A stretch of DNA of 45,922 nucleotides from Chlorokybus atmophyticus (GCA_009103225.1 RHPI01000777.1:169638-215559), one strand, 5' to 3'; positions 34,740 to 45,358 are shown, numbered from the stretch's first letter. Program-made: numbers and translations. Notes: generated by a model from the letters alone, not told the origin.

Positions 34740-35192
34740 AAAGGATCTTCAGGCTGTTGGACATTGCGCGTACTTCGAGAGCGCGTAAGTGCCAAAAGAG
34801 CAGGGCTACGACTTAGTGGATCCGCCACATTAGTGCGACCCGGACGGTATTGCCAAGTGAAAGTGAAACGAGAAATGAATTCATTCCACCTAGCTTGCCA
34901 CCTCGACAGGTTCTGTTGCGTATGTAAGAATGTGAGCCGGTTGTGATCAGTAATCGCTGAAGTCTCCACACCTTCCAAGTAGCAACGCCATGTGCGCAGC
35001 GCGTGCACCACCCCGAGCAATTTCTCTGCTCAGTGGTTGTGTAATTACGTTTAGCAGGAATGAACTTTCTGCTTTCATATGCACATGGTCTCTCAAACTG
35101 TAGAAGGACTGCCCCACACCCAATGGTGGAAGCATTACTGATCACCAAAAAAGGCTTGGTGTGGTCGGGGAAGGCTAACACAGGGGCTTGTG
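34740..35192 (-). pseudogene. RNase H domain
   Basis: PFLVISNAS (family normally has a D near here), RKFIPAKRNYTTTEQ, HALRTWRCYLEG, ITDHNRLTFLHTQQNLSRWQ and RPGRTNVADPLSR, in order. One frame break near 35020. Degrades RNA in RNA:DNA hybrids during element replication. Confidence 0.85.
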
Positions 35193-36205
35193 TTAATGCA
35201 TCTTTAACGCATGTAAAAGCAACCTCGTGTGCCTCCGTCCACACAAATTTAACATCCTTTTCAGTAAAGATGTTAAAGGATTTGCCATGCTAGAATATGC
35301 TCGCATGAACTTGCGGGAATAATTGGCTAGCCCCAAGAAAGCACGTAATTGATGTACATCCTTGGGTGGTGGCCAATCCCTCACCGCACGCACCTTTTTG
35401 GGATTTGGTTTCAATCCTTCTTTGCCAATCACATGCCCTAAAAAGGGTAGTTCATCCTTTGCAAAGTTGCATTTGGACAGGTTGGCATAGAATTTGTGTT
35501 CGCGTAACTTAGCTAGAACCAATTCCACATGCTTGTGGTGTTCCTCCCGGGTTTTGCTGAACACAAGAATGTCGTCAAGATATACCAGTACAAACTTGTA
35601 CAATCCATTAGCAAATACCGCGTTCATTGCTGCCTAAAATGTAGATGGTGCATTGTTAACTCAAATGGTAACACTTTATACTCAAAGTGTTCTATTGGGA
35701 TGCGAAATGCAGTTTTTTGCATATATGATGGGTGGAATTTAATTTGATGATAACCATTGGTCAAATCCAGTGTGCTGAACACTGTTGCACCTGACAGCTT
35801 ATCAAACAAAACAAATCATCATTCCAAGGCAAGGGGTATCTATTTTTCACAGTCACTATGTTCAACGCACGGTAATCAATACACATGCGTAGATTGCCAT
35901 TCTTTTTGGGCACAAACAATTGGTGCACAATAAGGGAATATGCTCTTTATTATTAAACCTTTGTCCAACAACTCTTTGAGCTGTTTTTCCATTTTCGCGT
36001 GTTCTAAGGGACTTAGCCTATGGATAGGCCGCCAAAGTGGCTTTGCCCCCTCTTCCAACGGAATGGTATGATGTATGTTTCTATCAGGAGGCAACTTCGG
36101 GAGTTCATTCTGAAATACATCTGCGTATTGTTCCGTAAATGATTGCACCACAGGGTCAGCTACGCCCTGTTCAACAAGTGTCTCTACCTGTTGTAAGTGC
36201 ATCAA
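35193..36205 (-). pseudogene. reverse transcriptase domain
   Basis: In order: HHTIPLEEGAKPLWRPIHRL, KELLDKGLI, a frame break at an A homopolymer near 35912, [18 protein letters not shown] (first catalytic Asp), AFRIPIEHFEYKVLPFEL, a TAG where the family has Gln (about 35636), then FVLVYLDDILVFSKT (YLDD), FLGHVIGKEGLKPNPKKV and LRAFLGLANYSRKF. Typical Ty3/gypsy RT; not functional as read. Confidence 0.93.
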
Positions 36206-37000
36206 TTATACTTCCTCACGTTTACGCATGCAACTTTTTAGTTGCATAGCAGAGAGGAGCGGAACATTGTCGCGAGCAACACGTGCGAGTACAGGTACGG
36301 TTAACGTCACCTTACGTTTACCCTTACGAAGGGTGCACGTATTTAGTCGAGAGTCCAATTGCAAACCTGCTTCGGTGTGCCACTGTTCACCCAAAACAAC
36401 ATCCACCCCGGGGATACCTATATCCACCACGATGAAAGCTGGTCGAGTCTTATGGCTGTTAATAACAAAACGCCCCTTCACCTCCCCAATTGCATTGAGG
36501 GTGGAACCAGCAGCACGTACATACGACGTGACTGGTGTGAAAGGTATGTTATTACGTTTCACCCAAGCATGTTCAACAAAGTTATGGTTTGCACCAGTAT
36601 CAAGTAATGCTATACATGGTGTGCCCATCAGTTGACTTTTATATCTCCACTTGAGTGGCATTGAGTGACTATCAAATGTAGCTAATGTCGGAGTGCTGTG
36701 ATTGGTAGCACGCTTGATAAAGATCACTTGTAACGGTGAAGTTCCTGTATCTTTGCGTGAGAGTTGCAGCGTTACTTCTCCCCCTTTCAACAATCGCGAC
36801 CACGGGCCATGATATCGAGGGATAAATACACATGCAGTGACAGCATGTTGTAATTGCAACTCGTGTAAGTGCTTAACAGCAGTTACCAATTCAAAGAATG
36901 GAACAGTGATTAAAACACAACCTTTTGCATTTGTCAACACAGGTGGTGTGCTCATATCAGTCCATACATCTATCACATTACAAAGAGGAAACTTTATCAA
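36206..37000 (-). CDS. retropepsin-like protease region of pol
   Basis: An open frame of about 264 codons contains the aspartic protease motif CIALLDTGANHNFVEHAWV and the later IVVDIGIPGVDVVLGEQW (the ...LG.. wall motif). It would process the polyprotein. It is the only sizeable pol domain without a break, but is offset from gag and from RT. Confidence 0.85.
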   Translation of the reverse strand: MIKFPLCNVIDVWTDMSTPPVLTNAKGCVLITVPFFELVTAVKHLHELQLQHAVTACVFIPRYHGPWSRLLKGGEVTLQLSRKDTGTSPLQVIFIKRATNHSTPTLATFDSHSMPLKWRYKSQLMGTPCIALLDTGANHNFVEHAWVKRNNIPFTPVTSYVRAAGSTLNAIGEVKGRFVINSHKTRPAFIVVDIGIPGVDVVLGEQWHTEAGLQLDSRLNTCTLRKGKRKVTLTVPVLARVARDNVPLLSAMQLKSCMRKREEV

Positions 37001-37059
37001 GAAGTACAGAGTTTTTTAAGTCGGTGTGCTCGACTAAGCTACCAACCATGGACAATTCC

Positions 37060-38245
37060 TATTTCTTGTCCTTCTGCTGCTTGGCCTTCTGTGCATTCTG
37101 CTTTGCATAGCAGTTGGCCTCCCCATGACCTGTCTTCTTGCAGAAGTTGCAAGTGATGGTGGATTTCGCCGCATTGTAGGGGCCAGCAGGCTGAGATGTT
37201 TTCGCCTTTTTTCACAAAAGGTTTGTTGTCAGTGGCCGGGCGCTTTGCAGCTGAAGCTTGGGCTGCCTCTTTTGCTGTGGTTTGCATGTTTGCGTGAGAG
37301 CGCTTCACACTGTCCACAGCAGCAACCATCTGCATCAGCATTGGTAAATCCGTCGAGGCCCACTCTTGCAAACTCGCGGGGTTGACGGCCACATGCTGCA
37401 CGAGATCTGTGTCGAAGCCACGCCTGAACATATCCAGCTAATCAGCATCACTGATGGGTGGTTTGCCAGCATTGGTCTTGCTGACAAAAGACTGGAAGTC
37501 CTGGATACTGCTGAACCGGACGCCCATTCTGACGCAGATTGTGCAGCTGGTTGCGAGCAACCTGGGCAGGATCTGCGCCACCATAGCGCTGTTCCATTAA
37601 AGAGCACAACTGATTTATTTCCCGTCCAAGGTTCGTATCACGCTGCTTACGGCGGTACCACTCGCCAGAGCATCGTTTGGGATCAGCAACTCAGCTACAC
37701 GTAACTTCCCCTCGTCAGAAATGTGAAGGGAGTTGACATAGTGTCTTAGCTTTACGAGCCAGTCAAAAAGGGCCGCTTGCTTGTTGGGAACAAACTCGGC
37801 AGGATGAGCAAGCGCCTGAACAGGTGGACCACTGTAAGAGCATTAAAGGAGCTCGATCATGTTCAGAACACGTTTGCCTTTACCCATCGATCCCTCCCAA
37901 TCTTGCCCCATAAAGGTGGTGAGCTTTGAGATCTTTTCCGCCACATGAAAGAGGAAGTTGACGAGCGCGACAATTGCCTCACGAGGCACCTTATCATAGG
38001 TTCCAAGAAAGTGGTCCATCAACTCCTGTTTTGTCAAGCTAATTGAGATTTGGCTGCACGAATGATGGTGGTGATGGTGGCCCCTCTGGTTCCACTTAGG
38101 AATCCACATCCTTAGCAGCATGAGACTCAATAGGTGCATCATCCGGGTTGGAAATATCCTCCATGGATGGAAACTCCTCCTCACGGGATAATTGCTCTTT
38201 TTGTGAGCTTTCCCCCTTTGAGGTGGGCATCGAGTTCTCTTCCAT
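37060..38245 (-). pseudogene. gag with CCHC zinc knuckle
   Basis: ATG at 38245 begins an acidic N-terminus (SREEEFPSMEDISNPDDAP). After a break near 38100 comes a segment with LTKQELMDHFLGTYDKVPRE, a TAA near 37845, then EFVPNKQAALFDWLVKLRHY. QRYGGADPAQVARNQLHNLR (about 37560) is the retrotransposon gag core. The knuckle CNFCKKTGHGEANC (about 37105-37146) is a perfect CX2CX4HX4C but needs a shift near 37205, in a T run. The knuckle frame ends at TAG near 37056. Gag coats and packages the element RNA. Confidence 0.85.
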
Positions 38246-39125
38246 TTGTCTGCAAAACTGTCAAAATGGAATGGTGAGAACCTCACCAATGGACCAGGTG
38301 CAACGAGAGGATAAAAATGACCCCAAGTTGTAAAAGTCCAAGACAGAGTCCAAACCAGCCCCAAAACAGGAAGGATGAATCTGCAGTGTCACCAAACAGA
38401 ACAAGTCTGAATGGGACCAGAATGTCCTAACCCTGTGTTGTCCTCAACCAAGTCCCAATCTCCAGGCCGAAGCCAGAGGGGGAGGGTTTTAGACTAACAG
38501 AGTTTGGGAACAGAATGTCCTAAAACTTCCCCAAAACTGTCCTAACCAAGTCCCGATCTCCAGGCGGAAGCCAGAGGTGGAGGGTTTGAAAACAGCTTGG
38601 TTCGGAACTTGCGGACCCGGGTCAAGCGACCCGGAGGAGCTGGCAGGTCACATGTATGTCACAGGCATGCAACAGGGAAGCCACAAACATGCAACAAGCA
38701 AGCCGTACAGTGACCAACTGTGACATGCACTGGCAAGCACAATGACAAGCAATCACCGCATGCAATGACAGGCAATCACTGCAAGCAATGATAGTGCACT
38801 AAGTGTGACAAGCAGTGATGGCAAACTAGCAAGCCGCACTCATGCATTGGCGAGTTACCGAATGATGTGCATGAAAGTACACACGTGCACCTGGCAAGCA
38901 CCTGGCAAGTAGCTGGAAAGCAGGCAAGCAGGCAAGTCACCAACGCATGTGATGGTACCTCACACGTGGAGAGGCCGCCTCTTTGATGGGTGGCTTCAAC
39001 GTTGAGGTAGCGCAGGGAAGCTAACTTGAAGCTTGGGCTGCGTGGACGAATGGGAGGCCGCCGCCACCGCCTTCTGATTCGCCGCGAGTAGGTCGCCGCC
39101 CCCTAAAAGTACCCACGTCACCCCC
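38246..39125 (-). other. untranslated leader of the LTR element
   Basis: No coding signal. Contains a diverged duplication (about 38445-38490 and 38549-38595, CAAGTCCC.ATCTCCAGGC.GAAGCC) and many short CAAGCAATGACA-like repeats. Confidence 0.6.
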
Positions 39126-39127
39126 CA

Positions 39128-39139
39128 GCTCCGATACCA
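39128..39139 (-). promoter_or_regulatory. primer binding site (initiator Met tRNA type)
   Basis: The minus strand reads TGGTATCGGAGC one base after the 5' LTR; it differs by one base from the TGGTATCAGAGC primer site of plant elements complementary to initiator tRNA-Met. Confidence 0.8.
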
Positions 39140-39140
39140 A

Positions 39141-39668
39141 TGTAACAGCACCACCGTCGCCGGTGATGCCCCTTCAATCCTCTACCCCAACACCCACACC
39201 ACCTATGACAAGCCTTTCAGCGGCGTGGCCGCCACTGAGCAGAGAACTGAAAGTGAGGTCAAATCAGTTTGCTGTCACCTTTTATATCAAGAGTAAATCA
39301 AATATATACCTCTTGATAATTAACTCACAACTAGACATCGACCCTACAGATAGGGTAGTTAGAAAATCTAGCGTGAGCCAATCACAGCTCAGATAAGGTA
39401 CCTATCAATAAGGTACCTATCAAAAGATACTTATCGTAAGGTACCAAACAAGATAGTGATCACATTTTATCAAATGTGACATTAAATAGGCTTGAATAAG
39501 CGGTTCTACACCCATTGGGACTTATTTAAGCTATGATAAAGCATCATAGCCTTGAATCAGCGAGGAACCGTAGAAAAGAGGTATAAATAAGCATATTTAG
39601 ATACTTATCCGTACAGAATGTGTTATTTAGGTAGCAATAATACCCCTATTATTATTGCTCCCGTTACA
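39141..39668 (-). repeat. 5' LTR (right)
   Basis: 528 bp, same TGTAA/TTACA termini as the left LTR. Carries an extra GGTACCTATCAATAA-type short duplication near 39400. Confidence 0.95.
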
Positions 39669-39673
39669 CTTAA
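39669..39673. repeat. target-site duplication CTTAA, right copy
   Basis: Matches 32593-32597. Confidence 0.93.
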
Positions 39674-39773
39674 GGTGTTTGAGACCGCTATGTTGCAGAC
39701 GCATGAGGGTCCCTCGGACTCACTACGCGTGCTGTTGGCGGTGCTACCGGGCGAACATCATCATGCGCTATGA
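39674..39773 (+). pseudogene. right part of the interrupted reading frame
   Basis: Continues the frame of 32350-32597 (VFETAMLQTHEGPSDSLRVL) to a TGA at 39771-39773. Function unknown. Confidence 0.4.
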
Positions 39774-40645
39774 ATCTAAGGGGTCCTTATAGCGCCTTCT
39801 ACACCGCGTACGGTGAACCCGTTGTAGAAGGCGCGGCACCAACCACATCACGTGAAAGTCATGCTCCACCGTTCCATTAGAGACTTCAATGTTTAATCCG
39901 AGTCGGTATGTGCCAAATCTCGCCCCGACATGCCCTTATTAACGGTAGAGGAGATGGACAAGTACTGAGCGGCTTTGCCTAAGTTTGCGGTAAAACGGTT
40001 GACCTTTACAAGAAGGACTAGAGATTTCACGCATGTTAATTATGCCATGACCAACATGTGTGAGGACTCAGTGACGTGATAACGTCGCAAATTTTACACG
40101 GTGACTGACTAAGGACTGAGGGACTGACTGGTGCCTGAGCCTGCCTGAGCCTGCCTGTTGCTGCCTGAAATATTACTTTTGGACTGTTGGGTTTGCCGTT
40201 GGCTTAAGTGGACTGACGCAGACGGCCGCGGGCCGAAAGTGATTGTTAGTGGCACTAACCGGCCGAGAGTTGTCAACCAGTTACCCTTTGGTCGATGTGC
40301 ACAGACAGCCGTTGACCGGTAGTTACGGACAGCTGACAGCAATAGCCGGCAGTCTCTTTGCCGTTACACTGCTGTTAATATGTGACCCTTGCCATTTGAC
40401 AAAAGTTGGCAATTCTTGCCGTAAGCTAACACTAACATGCCATTCAGCTTGTACAAACCTTGGACTGATTGTTTGGTCTTGCATCTAAAAGCCCACAATA
40501 TATACAATGTACGGGCAGTGGTGAGAGTATGTCCACTTACAACTGAGCAGCCGACTTGCGCATGAAACTATCCCATAACATTTAGTCTAGCTGTCGGACT
40601 CATGCGCAGCTTATCAACCCGTGGTGCCTGCCTCAGAACTCCTCC
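39774..40645. other. intergenic with one hairpin
   Basis: Holds a perfect 12-bp stem, 39792-39803 with 39823-39834 (GCGCCTTCTACA and complement, 19-nt loop), and CTGCCTGAGC short repeats near 40.14 kb. No gene recognised. Confidence 0.5.
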
Positions 40646-41501
40646 TCAAACCCCCTCCTCATGTTCCTCCTCCGACGAGTCTTCTGCTTCAACGCCGGAG
40701 TCATCTTCATCCGCTGCCTTGCTCGCTGACAGTACAGCGGCTACTTCGTCCTTCAGCTTGAATGTCAGCGCCTCGCCGTGCACGCGCATGCGCTTGATGG
40801 TCGCTTTGAGAGTGACCACCTGCATTTGGTAATGCTGTAAGAGTGGCGTGCTGCCAGAGGACTAGCCCATCAGCATACACACGCTTACCTCGTCTTCCGC
40901 TTTGTTGCACTCCGCCAGGCAGACAGTCAGCCTGCCGCGCTGCTCTTGGTTCACTCTGACCAACATGGCAATCTGCAAGCATACTGCTTAATTACCGCTG
41001 GAAACATTAAACTAGGTCATAGATTACCCGTTCGTTTGACTCCGCAGCTTCTCTTTTGCGACTTGTGAGCTCCCGCAAGTAGAAATAGGCTGTGCATTTG
41101 CGAGATTGGTCATGCTGTTCATGTGCATGACACTGGAGGTTGTGCATGAGGGTGTGCATGTCGTATTGACAATGTATGTCAAGTGCAAGATACTTGAGGC
41201 TGTGCATGTGCAAGATAAAAGAACCCTAGCATGTGGCATTGACAGTGCATCGTAACCCACCTTGGTTATGCCAGTCTTGTTTGGTCCCTTCAATCATGTC
41301 GCCGTGGTCGCAGCTGCTGGTGGGTCGGATTTTCTTAGAGGCAGTATTGTGGTGTGCCTTTGCCCACTCGGAGGGGGAGCCCTGTAAGATATCGCCCGAG
41401 TCACTGTTGTCATTGGATGTGCCCTTGGTAGTCTTGGTGGGGTTTGACACCGAGGACACCCCTCCGGCACCCTGCCCGCCCTGTGCGAACATGGAATTCA
41501 T
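40646..41501 (-). CDS. 186-residue protein with charged helical C-terminal half (unknown)
   Basis: Four exons with exact GT-AG sites and matching phases: 41501-41261, 41089-41028, 40972-40889 and 40819-40646. From ATG at 41501 the first 80 residues are Gly/Ser/Asn/Thr-rich and probably disordered. The rest is charged and helical, likely coiled coil (YFYLRELTSRKREAAESNER, then LVRVNQEQRGRLTVCLAECN, then VVTLKATIKRMRVHGEALTF), ending in an acidic tail (EAEDSSEEEHEEGV). No enzyme motif is seen. This build suits a DNA- or protein-binding partner, but the family is not recognised. More 5' exons are possible. It diverges from the transposase gene across a palindrome-rich region, which suggests shared control or a shared mobile unit. 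Confidence 0.7.
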
Positions 41502-41660
41502 CCCGGACCTCGACCACAATGCCCACTACGCCCCTGGCAGCGCCGCCAACGATCTTCCAAACGCCACATACCCTCGGCATCACGCCCCTGTAAGGGCATA
41601 GCTTGGCGGAGCTATCAATGGTGTTTTCATGCGCAGGGGGACTGACATTGCCAGAGTTGT

Positions 41661-41852
41661 CAATGGTACGAACTGCCATTGCCATTGTACAAAGGTACCA
41701 TTTCAATGGTACCTTTGTATAATGCCTATACCTTGGGGCAAAGGCATCTTCGTACCATTGAAACGGTTCAATCAGAATATATATGTATATATATATATAT
41801 CCAGACTCACCCTGGACGTTCAATGGCTCGATCGTACCATTATAATGGTACG
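41661..41852. promoter_or_regulatory. array of six palindromic AATGGTAC-type motifs
   Basis: Copies alternate in direction: CAATGGTACG (41661), a perfect inverted repeat with 15-bp arms (41688-41702 and 41705-41719) built from GGTACCATT, CGTACCATTG (41751-41760), and a perfect 20-bp palindrome CGTACCATTATAATGGTACG (41833-41852). A TA microsatellite sits between, near 41778-41801. The array fills the divergent region between the coiled-coil gene and the transposase gene, so operator-like or transposase-binding sites are plausible. Confidence 0.6.
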
Positions 41853-41897
41853 ACGGAGCCAGTGACTGGCGGCCAAGTTTCCCGCCTCTGGCATGCA

Positions 41898-41950
41898 GCG
41901 GTAGCGGTAGCGGTGGCGGTGGCGGTGGCGGCGGCGGCGGCGGCGGCGGG
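41898..41950. repeat. (GGC/GGT)n microsatellite
   Basis: GCGGTAGCGGT passes into a pure GGC run. It lies just upstream of the transposase start. Confidence 0.85.
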
Positions 41951-42016
41951 TGTGCGTGTTGCTGGATATGATGCAGGTTACATTGGCGACACCTGTGTCG
42001 ACGTTAGTAGTGAGAT

Positions 42017-45000
42017 ATGGGAGTCCTTTGTCCGTATTGCCACATGCGCTTCGCCACACGCAGCTCGGTCTACATGCACATTATTAGCAGCAGGGTGTGC
42101 AAGCAGATCAAGCTGTATGTCGGCCAGCGTCCATTACAGTACGATGCGGGTCATGTTGAACCGGGGAGTTCGATCCAGGATGCTCACATGCTTGATGCTG
42201 AAGGATTCCTCCAGGAGACACACGCACAGCAGCAACAGGAGGAGGAGGAAGTGAACGAGGGCTTTCGATGTGTGCGTGTGCCTGAGAAACCTGTGGCACG
42301 CCAACATGGAAGTGGAGGCGTCCCTTCGCACGCGTCGGAATCCAGGTGGTATGGCTCGGAGCATGCTCTTGCAGTGGCATTCGTGCAGTGCAACAACGGC
42401 CAAGGCCTGTCGGCCTCCGACATGGGGCGGATCATCAAGTGCATCCGAAATGCACACTTCCTGACGGAAGAGCTCCAGTGGGAGACCGGTGTGCATGCGG
42501 CCAGCTACCTCCGGACCACGATTGCTTTCTCTCAGTCTGAGGTGTGTTCACGGTGTGCGGTGCATGTGCTTCAACCATCAGAGCCATGTCACATATGCAC
42601 ATGCGAGTGTGCTGCCGTATCAGAACTACGTGACGGCTGACCTGCGCAAGCCTGGAGACCCTGAGGATCAGGACATCTGCGTCACATATATGCCGGCCAA
42701 GGTCTGTGAAATGCAGTACCTAATGCAGTATCGATGCAGTATCTATTCTGAGGCCAGCATAGTAAGTAATGCTCTTGGTCGGAGCAGGTATGGCTCGCGC
42801 GGTTGTATGGCAATCCACATGCCGCCAATGGCTTCAATCTCCAGTACACTAGTGACGAGCACAGCTTTGGCCATCCTTCCACGGGCGATTGGTGGAAGGA
42901 TGTGGAGGTGGATTTGAGGAGAGAGGTGGGGGAAGCGTCCTACTTGGCGCCTGCCATTCTGTACAGTGACAAGACCACGCTGGACAGCGCGGGCAAGCGC
43001 TCTGGCTACCCTCTGATGGCATCGCTTGCCAACTACAGTTGGGACATGTATGCTAGCAACATGGGGGTTGTTATGATAGCGCTTCTGCCGGTGGTTCACT
43101 CAGTGGCCAGGCATCCCACCTGGGCGCAGGGCAAGGAATTGTTCTCCATTCGGAAACGTGAGATTTTTCATGACGCTTTGAATGTAGTGTTTGGGGATGT
43201 GAAGCGGGCGAGTTGGGAAGGTCTGCAGCTCATCGACCCGAATGGCATCGAGCGTCGTGTTTCCCGCGCTTGCCAACTACATCAGCGATTTGCAGGTAGT
43301 GGGCATGAATGGTTGTAACCGGATGCAGCCTGCCAGCAAACAGTGCATGGAGGATGTTGTCAGTAGAACATCTGAGTTTGTCGTGTTGTAGGAGACTGCC
43401 ACACTCGCACGCACTGTGTCGGGCAACCAAACACGACATCCTTGCGATGTTTGTCTCGTCACCAAATCAGATCTGTTGGAGATGGATGAGGACCGGGAAT
43501 TGAGAACCGAGGCCTTCTACACACCAGCAATACGTCAGCTGCGGGCGGACCTGCATAGCGGTGTTAGGAATGCACGCCAGACAGCCAAGGCTTTCAAAGA
43601 GCAGCACTCCATGCATGTCGAGGAGGTAATGGTCAAATTACCGGCATTCGTGAGGATGAATGGCTTTCCGTGAAACCAGGCAATGTGGTTTGGCAACAGA
43701 ATGCACTGTGGGGTTGGCGACAGTCGCGGGTGCCGGGAGCTGACTGCTACTCTCGTCTTGCCCCTGACGCAATGCATGTGCTGGGAGGCATCATTGACCA
43801 CCTGCTTGCTGCTGTGTACGACGCCGCGAAGGAACGAATGCGTCCATCCACGAGACAGATTCTGCAGGCCAGGCACGTCTTTGGTGTTGCTTTTGTGTTG
43901 AACACAAAAGCCAACAACACGTGCTCACGAGCAGATGTGCACAGGCTGAATGCATGCAAGGCGACTCTGCGGGTTTCGCACTTCAAGGCACCCACAAGCA
44001 CAGTAGATTTCTTCCTGTCCGACCACTCCTTTCAGGTGGTGGAGAAAGTGGCGGTGCTGCAGCTGCTGCCGGTCCTCGCAGACGGTTTGCTGCTCGACAG
44101 TGAGGGCAACGATTTCTTCACCATTGCTGCCGCATCGCTTGCCCAGTGGAACAAGAAGTTGCTCAAGGCGCATGAACACACAAGAGAGACCCTGACCACA
44201 GCCGACAACGAGCTGGCTGCCTTCAAAGCTGCAGTGTTGCATCCGCTACTGTCGTCATATTCTGCACAGAAGTCAGGTTGGAAGATCGAGAAGATGCATC
44301 AGCTCACTCATTTTGGGCCGGCCATTGTTAGCAGTGGACACCCAGATTGGTTCAACGCCAACCGCATGGAGCAGACGCACGCCCAAAATATCAAACGGTG
44401 GGCGCGTGGTGGCAACAACCGGGACTACCAGGCACGTATCCTGAAGGCATGGAGCTGTGCGGAATATGTGAGAGAGGATGGCATGGTCGTGGATCCCGAG
44501 ATGCGCTCGGTCATGGCGCAGGCGCGGCAGCAGTGCTGTAATGTCATGGAGAAGACGGACAAGTTGCTACGGATGGATGTGCTGACAAGGAGGGAGTCCA
44601 GCCCGTACTGGAGCGCATCTGCGCGTAGCCGCCAAGTCGCCTTGAAGACTCCATTTGCCGACAAGCTGCCTGCCACCCTGGACAGCTGGTTGAGGAGGGA
44701 ACAACTGGAGTTGGCCGACGGGTGGCGTGCTGTTCGCGTGCTGAACGGAGGCGCAGCGGTGTACATGACATCTGGAGTCAGCATGGCGCGCGCAACTGGG
44801 ATGTTCCATGGGCGGCCTTGGTTCTCTACACTTGAGTTGGAAGGTGATGAGGACGGTGTGAACGTGACGTGGTGGGCTCAGGCACTCCTTTTTCTGCGCG
44901 TGGTGGTGTGGGGTGGTAGCGGCGAGCGCGTGTGGAAGGAGGTCGTGTTTGTCCGCTGGTACGCGAAGCTGGATGTGACGAGCGACACAAAGTGCATGGC

Positions 45001-45157
45001 TCTGGAATGGGAAAAGCGTCGAGGCGGTCCACATCTCGATGTCGTGACTCTGGAGCAAGTAAAAGGCATTGTCCAGCTGCTCCCCATGTTTGATAAGGAC
45101 AGCGCCCGTGTACAAGAGGGCAAGTATTGGGTGAACGTTCACTGCACTTCCACGTGA
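42017..45157 (+). CDS. Plavaka-type transposase (CACTA superfamily) with N-terminal zinc finger
   Basis: Exons: 42017-42541, 42624-42701, 42788-43295 and 43392-45157; the two first junctions are phase 0. An N-terminal finger CPYCHMRFATRSSVYMHI is followed by a Gln/Glu linker. The transposase core carries STGDWWKDVEVDL, APAILYSDKTTLDSAGKRSG (first catalytic Asp), YPLMASLANYSWDM, a FHDALNVVFGDVKRASWEGL block, an ALANYISDLQ block, HPCDVC, RLAPDAMHVLGGIIDHLL (second Asp) and NRMEQTHAQNIKRWARGG. This series matches Plavaka transposases, described mainly from fungi, which cut and paste DNA. Total about 950 residues, the family's usual size. Two single-base breaks, near 43257 and in an AAATT run near 43637, interrupt an otherwise open gene; they may be real mutations or consensus errors. 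Terminal repeats were not located. Confidence 0.8.
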
Positions 45158-45358
45158 CACATGTACTTGTCTCTCTACTCTGAGTTTGGAGCATATCAGT
45201 CAGTTAGGCATTGCTTATCGTATGCTAAGACTTTTGCATGTGGACGTGTACAATACCGGGCAGCTGTCACTGCACAACTGTCACCACAATCGAATGATCC
45301 ATGCAACATTTAACAATCAGTCCGCCGTGTGGGTAAGCAACAATATAGTGCACCACAC
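45158..45358. other. short spacer between converging genes
   Basis: 200 bp between the transposase stop and the methyltransferase stop; no terminal repeat or terminator-like stem seen. Confidence 0.5.

Larger units (their letters stand above)
32598..39668 (-). mobile_element. Ty3/gypsy chromodomain LTR retrotransposon (7071 bp)
   Basis: Bounded by LTRs with TGTAA/TTACA ends and a 5-bp CTTAA duplication. On the minus strand the order is 5' LTR, primer site, gag with zinc knuckle, protease, RT, RNase H, integrase, chromodomain, polypurine tract, 3' LTR; protease-RT-RH-integrase-chromodomain defines chromoviruses. Stops and indels occur in every domain. The two LTRs differ by about 40 substitutions (eye count, roughly 8%) and one ~15-bp indel, so the insertion is not recent. 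Confidence 0.95.

Noticed and set aside
37011-37017. AAAAAAC slippery heptamer in the gag frame just after the gag stop of the LTR element
   Set aside because: It fits a -1 frameshift site, but a -1 shift meets a stop within a few codons, the protease is in the +1 frame, and a TAG already ends gag upstream.
37843-38364. Taking the whole 173-residue minus frame as gag
   Set aside because: Its first ~85 residues are out of frame with the acidic N-terminus that starts at 38245; only the later half looks like gag.
44567-45160. 197-residue minus-strand frame
   Set aside because: Antisense to the well-supported transposase C-terminus and without motifs.
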